Assembly (NCBI GenBank): GCA_006937955.1
Contig: SSNP01000007.1
Coordinates: forward strand, 7,600,663-7,664,662
Length of the DNA: 64,000 bases
Source: Pachypanchax playfairii
Lineage: Eukaryota; Chordata; Actinopteri; Cyprinodontiformes; Aplocheilidae
Direction of reading: 5' to 3'
Under the pieces are notes generated by a model. The model made no database searches and had not been told where the DNA came from. It saw nothing but the letters and a program-made list of their open reading frames with translations. The position numbers were made by a program, and so were the translations under genes. This document shows positions 62,701-64,000 of this stretch, piece after piece; position 1 is the first letter of the stretch, and the number at the start of each line of letters is the position of its first letter.

Positions 62701-63520
62701 TTCAGTAACATGTTTTAACAACTTTGAGAAACTATTTAAAGTTAACTTAAAGACAGCTGCTCATACAAAGCTTTTTGATCTGTTAGTTCCCAGGGTGACT
62801 CCGGCGAGGGTGAATGGTGGTGGTGGAGGACGTTCAGAGCTCGTCATAACGTGGGAAGTAAGTATGCACATATGCACATGCAGTCTTAGAGTTTTTTAGT
62901 TTATACCTCAGCAGTTCAAATTGTATTTATAGTCTAAAAAATGCACAAAACCCAAGAGTAATTTTGACTCCGATATGGAGGTTTTTGCAGTCTTACTTCA
63001 TTCATCCTTTGAGTTTTTGGCATTAGTTTAAAAGACTGGGTCATGTAAGAAATGAATACCCATCTCCATTTGAAAAGCTCTGTTTTAATTCTCCTTAATA
63101 TGAAATCACTGACCCACACAGGGTGAAAAGCACATGCATCGCTTGCTTAATGCCCTCTGTAATATTTTTCTAACTGCTATAATCTGTGCACAGCTGCATT
63201 TCTGTAAAAGTATTAAAATATCTATCAGAGCAGTGAAGCTTGATTCTCTTGAGTCATCTGTCTGAGTCATCTCATACCTCTTCAGCCCGTCCCTGAGGAG
63301 CTGCAGAGTGGTCCGGGCTTTGGATACGTGGTTGCTTTCCGCCCACTCGGGGCACAGGGCTGGATGCAAGCTGCTGTCACATCCCCAGATGCTTCGAGAT
63401 ACGTGTTCAAGAATGAAAGCATCCCCCCCTTCTCCCCATACCAAATCAAAGTTGGAGTTTACAACAACAAGGGAGAGGGACATTTCAGTCCAGTGACTAC
63501 GATCTACTCAGCAGAGGAAG
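4092..63520 (+). CDS. cntn3: Contactin family neural adhesion protein (contactin-3-like), 5' 17 coding exons, partial
   Basis: Contactins are GPI-anchored surface proteins of neurons that act in cell adhesion, neurite growth and synapse formation; CNTN3 to CNTN6 are known to bind receptor phosphatase PTPRG through Ig2-Ig3. Exons: 4092-4146, 11230-11362, 15043-15218, 22533-22628, 31320-31523, 31929-32031, 32288-32472, 36904-37043, 42021-42150, 45872-46022, 51226-51353, 57116-57291, 61088-61205, 61587-61745, 61952-62101, 62787-62857, 63286-63520. They splice into one open frame of 803 codons plus one base. Rough domain positions are signal peptide 1-20, Ig1 27-121, Ig2 122-221, Ig3 222-317, Ig4 318-407, Ig5 408-500, Ig6 501-598, FNIII-1 599-701 and FNIII-2 702-803. 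Each Ig domain keeps its two cysteines. Contactin hallmarks include LLCGPPPHSGE, VMGEYEPKIEVQFPE, GDIMIRNIQL and ELVITWEPVPEELQ. Full contactins are about 1020-1040 residues, so roughly 225 lie outside the window. The paralogue is uncertain: overall best fit is contactin-3, with contactin-6-like stretches in the signal peptide, Ig5 and Ig6. Contactin family is certain; the symbol is about 60% sure. Confidence 0.93.
6601..6785. mobile_element. Short inverted-repeat element (MITE-like)
   Basis: The left end reads 'cccagttccagttctcagtc' and the right end reads 'gaggactggaacctgaaaac', which are imperfect reverse complements. Inside, 'acacacctgagttcagttga' faces 'gaaactggtgtgttcaag', so the element is largely palindromic. 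Similar 'cctcgaggactggaa' palindromic repeats are frequent in fish genomes. Exact ends are uncertain. Confidence 0.5.
8561..8570. other. Assembly gap (10 N)
   Basis: Ten Ns sit between a run of about 15 T and a run of 13 G. Ten is a placeholder length, so the true gap size is unknown. It lies inside intron 1 and does not touch a coding exon. Confidence 0.98.
8827..9357. mobile_element. Non-autonomous hAT-like element
   Basis: The ends are 'tagggctgtcaaaa' and 'tttgacagccctta', terminal inverted repeats of about 12 bp. Subterminal 'gcgcatgattaacg' and 'gattaactgcgattaaa' motifs are typical of a large group of vertebrate non-autonomous elements that share this 'agggctgtcaaa' end. No transposase remains. 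I could not find a convincing 8-bp target duplication, so the call rests on the ends. Confidence 0.6.
9390..9418. repeat. (TA)n microsatellite
   Basis: About 14 TA units directly follow 'gtgtgtgtatatacagtatatacg', just right of the hAT-like element. Confidence 0.95.
11230..11362 (+). CDS. cntn3: Contactin coding exon 2: start of Ig1
   Basis: Encodes SGILLKPVFTKEP followed by the first half of Ig1, with the first Ig1 cysteine in VVFSCEAQG and the end HPPPFYR. The acceptor is CCACCCAG and the donor AG|GTAACA. It enters in phase 1 and leaves in phase 2. PVFTKEP corresponds to the P-x-F-x-x-EP motif that opens Ig1 in all contactins. Confidence 0.92.
11363..15042 (+). other. Intron 2 (3680 bp)
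   Basis: Contains a short (GTAT)n tract at about 11710-11732 and a probable fish interspersed repeat at about 14157-14560. Nothing else recognised. Confidence 0.75.
14157..14560. repeat. Probable interspersed repeat remnant
   Basis: 'agaatcagaaagcttttatt' and, further right, 'gctgtgggaaagacagtcct' and 'tttaatgatgttgcc' resemble parts of a repeat class common in fish genomes that starts with 'agaatcagaa...ctttatt'. The match is from memory and the copy is diverged. Confidence 0.38.
15043..15218 (+). CDS. cntn3: Contactin coding exon 3: end of Ig1
   Basis: Encodes WKLNDSFILPG through GGNLHISRLNKDEDVGIYQC, with the second Ig1 cysteine, then ASNSFGTIVSREASLHVA, a strongly conserved contactin stretch. 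NDS is a possible N-glycosylation site. It enters in phase 2 (Arg codon split) and leaves in phase 1 at T|GTAAGT. Confidence 0.95.
15499..16281. mobile_element. hAT-like non-autonomous element, interrupted by a second element
   Basis: Ends are 'tagggatgcacc' and 'gttgcattccta', imperfect inverted repeats. Flanks are 'caatttag' (15491-15498) and 'caatttat' (16282-16289), a 7/8 match that fits an 8-bp hAT target duplication. Sequence near both ends is full of 'gatac/gtatc' motifs. It shares its layout with the inverted copy at 55413-55796. It has no transposase and is split by the element at 15589-16034. Confidence 0.7.
15589..16034. mobile_element. Nested MITE with about 20-bp inverted repeats and TTAA flanks
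   Basis: Left end 'agcagaactaagtaagtttt' and right end 'aaaacttacttagttctgct' are exact reverse complements over 20 bp. Each is flanked by TTAA (15585-15588 and 16035-16038). TTAA would fit a piggyBac-type target; the inner TA would equally fit Tc1/mariner with slightly longer repeats. The GC-rich interior differs from the surrounding AT-rich intron. No transposase is visible. Confidence 0.72.
19633..19656. repeat. (GT)n microsatellite
   Basis: Twelve uninterrupted GT units. Confidence 0.95.
19686..19721. repeat. Relic of a Tc1-type transposon end
   Basis: 'gaatgagtgtatccaacctt' followed by 'ttgactgttagcgtg' resembles the 'tgtgtccaaacttttgactg' end found in many fish Tc1-like repeats. It also resembles 55881-55930. 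The opposite end was not found. Confidence 0.4.
20841..20965 (-). mobile_element. Truncated Tc1/mariner relic
   Basis: 'acagatgagccagaacaata' resembles the terminal repeat of another fish Tc1 family. It is followed by 'tttgctgccaaaagcaactt' and 'gacaagtcacagaatggaca', which looks like the reverse complement of the 3' end of a Tc1 transposase. The rest of the transposase is gone. The identification is from memory. Confidence 0.42.
22533..22628 (+). CDS. cntn3: Contactin coding exon 4: start of Ig2
   Basis: Encodes LENFKTQRRSPVRVREGQG and VVLLCGPPPHSG with the first Ig2 cysteine. LENF matches contactin-3 better than the IEDF or LDNF of other paralogues. It enters and leaves in phase 1; acceptor CCCTACAG, donor G|GTAAGA. 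Confidence 0.95.
24071..24378. repeat. Interspersed repeat, second copy
   Basis: Shares order and wording with 50492-50834: 'ttgcagggagctggtgc', 'agtccatcacaaggccac', 'tttttagtctgtgggagga', 'agaacatgcaaact' and 'aactgcaccaccgtgcagcc'. Both copies run in the same orientation. It is likely a LINE 3' tail or SINE widespread in fish. Confidence 0.65.
26603..26642. repeat. Compound (TG)n(TA)n microsatellite
   Basis: Five TG units run into about 15 TA units. Confidence 0.95.
28961..29049. repeat. Long (GT)n tract
   Basis: About 44 GT units broken by one GG step near 28985. On the other strand it encodes an artificial Thr-His run. Such alternating purine-pyrimidine tracts can adopt Z-DNA and are usually length-polymorphic. 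Confidence 0.97.
31320..31523 (+). CDS. cntn3: Contactin coding exon 5: end of Ig2
   Basis: Encodes LTFTWIFNEYPSF, RRFVSQKTGHLYIAKVEPSD and VGNYTCVVTNTVT with the second Ig2 cysteine, then PPTPLVLRVD. NYT is a possible glycosylation site beside the cysteine. WIFNEYPSF, TGHLYI and PTPLVLR favour contactin-3, while SVQGPPTPLV resembles contactin-6. Phase 1 on both sides. Confidence 0.96.
31524..31928 (+). other. Intron 5 (405 bp)
   Basis: Short AT-rich intron, G|GTATGA to CTGCAG. Nothing recognised inside. Confidence 0.85.
31929..32031 (+). CDS. cntn3: Contactin coding exon 6: start of Ig3
   Basis: Encodes VMGEYEPKIEVQFPEVV, one of the most conserved contactin 3-6 stretches and the Ig2-Ig3 junction, then KSSTIKLECFALG with the first Ig3 cysteine. 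Enters in phase 1, leaves in phase 2 at AA|GTATGT. Confidence 0.96.
32288..32472 (+). CDS. cntn3: Contactin coding exon 7: end of Ig3
   Basis: Encodes PVPTISWRRVDG, SGVLEIPYFQQEDAGVYEC with the second Ig3 cysteine, and VAENSKGRNSVQGKLSFY. SGVLEIP matches contactin-3. The split codon with exon 6 gives Asn. Intron 6 (32032-32287) is only 256 bp. Donor G|GTGAGT, phase 1. Confidence 0.96.
33755..33880 (+). repeat. Probable LINE/SINE 3' tail
   Basis: 'tagtactttgagatgacttt' followed by 'ttgagttgaatttaattgaa' resembles the 'ctttgagatgac...aattgaattgaattg' tail common to several fish retroelements. Confidence 0.42.
35590..36095 (+). pseudogene. Decayed LINE reverse transcriptase, C-terminal fragment
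   Basis: Reading with frame changes gives HGFITTHLD-stop-CNALH, then HRVNSKIFLLVSKCPNGL and VPSYLSDLLQ, then LRPTDQLLLLVPKTRLKLRG. This order (SRLDYCNAL, HRI-FK-LL, APSYLSDLL, LRSSD--LL-VPRTR) is the C-terminal part of non-LTR retrotransposon reverse transcriptases abundant in fish (Rex1/L2-like). Several stops and frameshifts make it a dead 5'-truncated copy. The exact clade is not determined. Confidence 0.72.
36904..37043 (+). CDS. cntn3: Contactin coding exon 8: start of Ig4
   Basis: Encodes PPQLIEKPQDVQKTIDDTL, VWECKANAKPKPSYHWLKNG with the first Ig4 cysteine, and DPLDLME. KPKPSY-WLKNG is diagnostic for contactins. The acceptor TTTGGGGCAG has a G-rich tract just before the AG, so it looks weak. 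The frame and domain start fit only this site. Enters phase 1, leaves phase 0. Confidence 0.93.
38628..38757 (+). repeat. Pyrimidine-rich tract
   Basis: This stretch of about 130 bases is nearly all C and T on the + strand, with few purines. Such tracts can form triplex DNA. It is not next to a usable exon. Confidence 0.7.
39033..39145 (+). repeat. Local direct duplication, copy A
   Basis: Aligns without gaps to 39697-39809 at a constant offset of 664 bp, with about 17 mismatches by eye over 113 bp (about 85% identity). Shared words include 'tgatttgctttttcac', 'tagcttgacattg', 'gataaagcagtc' and 'tttttagtgctaa'. Confidence 0.88.
39697..39809 (+). repeat. Local direct duplication, copy B
   Basis: Partner of 39033-39145. 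Similarity may extend weakly to the left, where 'cacatgtattcaag' matches 'cacatattcaggg' near 38989, with the offset changed to 670 by a (GA)n run in copy A. Confidence 0.88.
42021..42150 (+). CDS. cntn3: Contactin coding exon 9: end of Ig4
   Basis: Encodes DRVQVNNGVLTISSLNLAD, IGMYQCVAENKHGRIFTNAE with the second Ig4 cysteine, and LRVI. Enters in phase 0 after TTAAGCAG, leaves in phase 1 at G|GTAAGA. Confidence 0.95.
42151..45871 (+). other. Intron 9 (3721 bp)
   Basis: AT-rich. The part at about 42650-42870 ('aaaaaagttaaggcaacttt', 'tcaagtaatctcaactaacc') may be a decayed palindromic repeat, but I cannot show its ends. No coding sequence is recognised. Confidence 0.7.
45872..46022 (+). CDS. 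cntn3: Contactin coding exon 10: start of Ig5
   Basis: Encodes ITPDFSQNLLKDQTLARQGG, DVLIECKPRMSPRG with the first Ig5 cysteine, and VISWRKGKEALRESH. PDFS near the start and ECKP are contactin hallmarks. GGDVLIECKP and ISWRKG-E-LR resemble contactin-6. Enters phase 1, leaves phase 2 at AG|GTACCA. Confidence 0.94.
46023..51225 (+). other. Intron 10 (5203 bp)
   Basis: Contains the third copy of the interspersed repeat at 50492-50834 with an internal (CA)n run. No coding sequence is recognised. Confidence 0.78.
50492..50834. repeat. Interspersed repeat, third copy
   Basis: Same family and orientation as 24071-24378: 'attgcagggagctggtgct', 'aagtccatcacagtgcca', 'caccaattaacccaaact', 'tttttggtctgtgggag', 'aactgcaccactgtgcagc'. 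A (CA)n run of about nine units at 50639-50656 has grown at 'caatcacacac'. Confidence 0.66.
51226..51353 (+). CDS. cntn3: Contactin coding exon 11: end of Ig5
   Basis: Encodes VMVLDNGSLRISNVTKIDAG, IYTCVARNQFGVASSTGSLL with the second Ig5 cysteine, and VK. NVT is a conserved glycosylation site in contactins. Acceptor CCCTACAG; donor G|GTAATT in phase 1. Confidence 0.95.
55413..55796. mobile_element. Second, diverged copy of the 15499-16281 hAT-like family, inverted
   Basis: Its right end 'gtgcatccctattt' mirrors the left end of the copy at 15499. Reverse-complemented, it shares 'gggatgcac', the 'gatac/gtatc' motifs, 'ttcacagaaa', 'cttccaattcattgcatttt' and 'gcaagtac' in the same order. It lacks the nested MITE. 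An (AAT)n tract replaces a short AT stretch. The left end is decayed and no clear target duplication remains. Confidence 0.62.
55568..55621. repeat. (AAT)n microsatellite
   Basis: About 18 uninterrupted AAT units inside the hAT-like copy. Confidence 0.96.
55881..55930. repeat. Relic of a Tc1-type transposon end
   Basis: 'ctcattcaagtgaatgagaa' then 'tgtgtccaaacctttggctg' and 'gtagtgta' resembles the fish Tc1-like end 'tgtgtccaaacttttgactggta'. Related to 19686-19721. Confidence 0.45.
57116..57291 (+). CDS. cntn3: Contactin coding exon 12: start of Ig6
   Basis: Encodes ATVITSPAGHLDVTVGESIV, LPCQVSHDPTLDLKFTWFFN with the first Ig6 cysteine, and a tail ending FFEKVGG. The acceptor is the first AG of TGTGCAGAG; using the second would shift the frame. 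Enters phase 1, leaves phase 0 at GGG|GTAAGT. Several residues here (TVIT, SHDP, WFFN) are contactin-6-like. Confidence 0.94.
58081..58279 (+). repeat. Left terminal inverted repeat of the Tc1 element
   Basis: Reverse complement of 59482-59681, apart from one A missing in an A-run (7 A at 58201-58207 versus 8 T on the right). Direct-repeat motifs lie at about 58094-58106 and 58266-58278. Confidence 0.95.
58392..58398 (+). promoter_or_regulatory. Putative TATA box of the transposase gene
   Basis: TATAAAA lies 44 bp before the transposase ATG, between the left inverted repeat and the gene. Position and wording fit a core promoter; activity is inferred only. Confidence 0.45.
58443..59465 (+). 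CDS. Tc1 transposase (340 aa, uninterrupted, DD34D)
   Basis: Cuts and pastes the element through a DDE-type nuclease. The N-terminal part carries two helix-turn-helix regions (residues about 7-47 and 70-112) joined by RSGAPRK at 58-63, the GRPR-like hinge. The catalytic part has D153 in IIWSDETKIELFG, HGGG at 187-190, WGCFS at 195-199, D244 in FQHDNDPKHT and SPDLNPIDNLW at 272-282. The length (340 aa) is standard for the family and there are no stops or frameshifts. The third catalytic acid is Asp279 (GAC at 59277-59279), where Tc1 family members have Glu (normally PIENLW). Mariner uses Asp at this position, so some activity is not excluded, but in a Tc1 protein the change probably weakens or kills it. 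The start is the first ATG after the TATA-like box. Confidence 0.95.
   Translation: MAKTKELSKDTRNKIVDLHQAGKTESAIGKQLGVKKSTVGAIIRKWKTYKTTDNLPRSGAPRKISPRGVKMITRTVSKNPRTTRRDLVNDLQRAGTKVTKATISNTLRRQGLKSCRARRVPLLKPGHVQARLRFAREHLDDPEEDWENIIWSDETKIELFGRNSTCRVWRGKNAELDPKNTIPTVKHGGGNIMLWGCFSARGPGRLIRVKERMNGAMYRKILSENLLPSARALKMRRGWVFQHDNDPKHTARATKEWLRKKHFKVLEWPSQSPDLNPIDNLWRELKVRVAQRQPQNMTALEEICMEEWAKIPATVCENLVKTYRKRLTSVIANKGYITKY
59482..59681 (-). repeat. Right terminal inverted repeat of the Tc1 element
   Basis: Pairs with 58081-58279. It contains AATAAA at 59515-59520, 50 nt after the transposase stop, a possible polyadenylation signal for the transposase transcript. Confidence 0.95.
59691..59748. 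repeat. (TA)n microsatellite
   Basis: About 29 TA units starting 8 bp after the right TA target duplication of the Tc1 element. Confidence 0.97.
61088..61205 (+). CDS. cntn3: Contactin coding exon 13: end of Ig6
   Basis: Encodes RSAGDIMIRNIQLRHAGKYT, CAVQTKVDSVSIATDVVVR with the second Ig6 cysteine. IMIRNIQL-HAGKY-C-VQT is a contactin hallmark. Enters phase 0, leaves phase 1 at G|GTGAGC. Confidence 0.96.
61206..61586 (+). other. Intron 13 (381 bp)
   Basis: GTGAGC to CTTGCAG. Short and AT-rich, nothing recognised. Confidence 0.85.
61587..61745 (+). CDS. cntn3: Contactin coding exon 14: start of FNIII domain 1
   Basis: Encodes PPGPPLDCQVTEITETTAS, LSWRPGMDNHSPILSYTIQA and RTPFSLGWQAVTT. The PPGPP linker followed by the tryptophan in LSW marks the Ig6-FNIII junction. 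The cysteine in LDCQV is not usual in this strand. Phase 1 on both sides. Confidence 0.96.
61952..62101 (+). CDS. cntn3: Contactin coding exon 15: end of FNIII domain 1
   Basis: Encodes PEMLRGKQLSTTVVDLSPW, VEYEFRVLATNSIGTGEPSK and PSKKARTKEM. PWVEYEFRV is diagnostic for contactin FNIII-1. Intron 14 before it (61746-61951) is 206 bp. Leaves phase 1 at C|GTATGT. Confidence 0.96.
62102..62786 (+). other. Intron 15 (685 bp)
   Basis: GTATGT to TGTTAG, with a T run at 62128-62141. Nothing recognised. Confidence 0.85.
62787..62857 (+). CDS. cntn3: Contactin coding exon 16: start of FNIII domain 2
   Basis: Encodes PRVTPARVNGGGGGRSELVI and TWE. The glycine run before SELVITW is typical of contactins 3, 4 and 6. 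At 71 bp it is the second shortest coding exon here. Enters phase 1, leaves phase 0 at GAA|GTAAGT. Confidence 0.95.
62858..63285 (+). other. Intron 16 (428 bp)
   Basis: GTAAGT to CTCTTCAG. Nothing recognised inside. Confidence 0.85.
63286..63520 (+). CDS. cntn3: Contactin coding exon 17: end of FNIII domain 2
   Basis: Encodes PVPEELQSGPGFGYVVAFRP, SRYVFKNESIPPFSPYQIKV and GVYNNKGEGHFSPVTTIYSA then EE. FRPLG, VTSPD and SPVTT match contactin-3 better than other paralogues. NES is a conserved glycosylation site. Leaves in phase 1 at G|GTACAT, so the gene continues past the window. Confidence 0.95.
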
Positions 63521-64000
63521 GTACATGAAATTTTGTTGCTGCTCAGCTGAGCAGATGTTTTTTAGGGATGTCAAGATTATCTGATTCATGTTGATTCACA
63601 GATGAGCTCGTACAGAAATGCAATTGAGCCGGTAAAGCAGCTGTGTTCTGGTGCAGTTTTGGAATCAAATCTAGATGCATCAGTTTATGACATATTTATA
63701 TCAATACAATCTGATCCATTTAGGTTTTACATAAAAAGCATGTGAGCAGGTGTCGGGAAGCATCAGGTTCTTTCTTGGTTGCTCAACATTTGTATATAAT
63801 GCTGCACTGATTTTATTTGTTTGTTGCAACTTCTGCATAATGTTCCTGCATCTAGTTGTTATAAACTACTCACAAAAGGTTAGGGACTGGTATGTAAACA
63901 GCACCAAGATGACACCTAACAGTACCTCACTATTACAAGACTTCAAACAGGATGTTCTCAAATGGAAGTAGCTACTGAGCTTCATCCTCCTCATCATCAG
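63521..64000 (+). other. Intron 17, partial
   Basis: No exon for FNIII domain 3 is visible before the window ends. 'aactactcacaaaaggttag' near 63867 resembles a fish Tc1-type end, but it is too short to call. Confidence 0.75.

Noticed and set aside
63860..63890. 'aactactcacaaaaggttagg' as a Tc1-type end
   Set aside because: Only about 20 bp match from memory, and the window ends too soon to see the other end.
1..64000. CRISPR arrays, operons, tRNA or rRNA genes
   Set aside because: No regularly spaced repeats, no bacterial gene layout, and no convincing cloverleaf or rRNA sequence was seen on either strand.

Overview
The window is animal nuclear DNA, almost certainly from a teleost fish. 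The evidence is small exons with vertebrate-type splice sites in AT-rich introns, a fish-type Tc1 transposon, hAT-like and other short inverted-repeat elements, LINE fragments and long (TG)n/(TA)n tracts. It holds one protein-coding host gene on the + strand. I see no second host gene, RNA gene or CRISPR array, and nothing that looks like an undescribed gene system.

The gene is a contactin, a GPI-anchored neural adhesion protein of the immunoglobulin superfamily. I can place 17 coding exons from the start codon at 4092 to a splice donor at 63520/63521. They join in one continuous frame of 2410 nt (803 codons plus one base). They encode a signal peptide, six Ig domains and the first two fibronectin type III domains. 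The last two FNIII domains and the GPI-anchor signal must lie beyond the right edge. Compared with family members I remember, the protein is closest overall to contactin-3, especially in Ig2 to Ig4 and FNIII 2. Parts of the signal peptide, Ig5 and Ig6 look more like contactin-6, so the paralogue assignment is provisional.

Layout: 1-4002 is upstream DNA or a 5'UTR intron. 4003-4146 is the first coding exon with its own splice acceptor. 4147-31319 carries four large introns around exons 2-4. Exons 5-7 cluster at 31320-32472. 32473-57115 carries exons 8-11 in long introns. 57116-63520 carries exons 12-17, which become closely spaced at the right end. Every domain boundary falls on a phase 1 intron and each domain is split by one further intron.

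Most of the other content is mobile DNA in introns: a full-length Tc1/mariner element (58081-59681) with an uninterrupted 340-codon transposase, a hAT-like element with a second element nested inside it (15499-16281), a diverged relative of the outer one (55413-55796), another hAT-like element (8827-9357), a decayed LINE (about 35590-36095) and three copies of one interspersed repeat. Points worth a second look are the GC-AG first coding intron, the Glu-to-Asp change in the transposase catalytic triad, the nested insertion and a local duplication of about 113 bp in intron 8.
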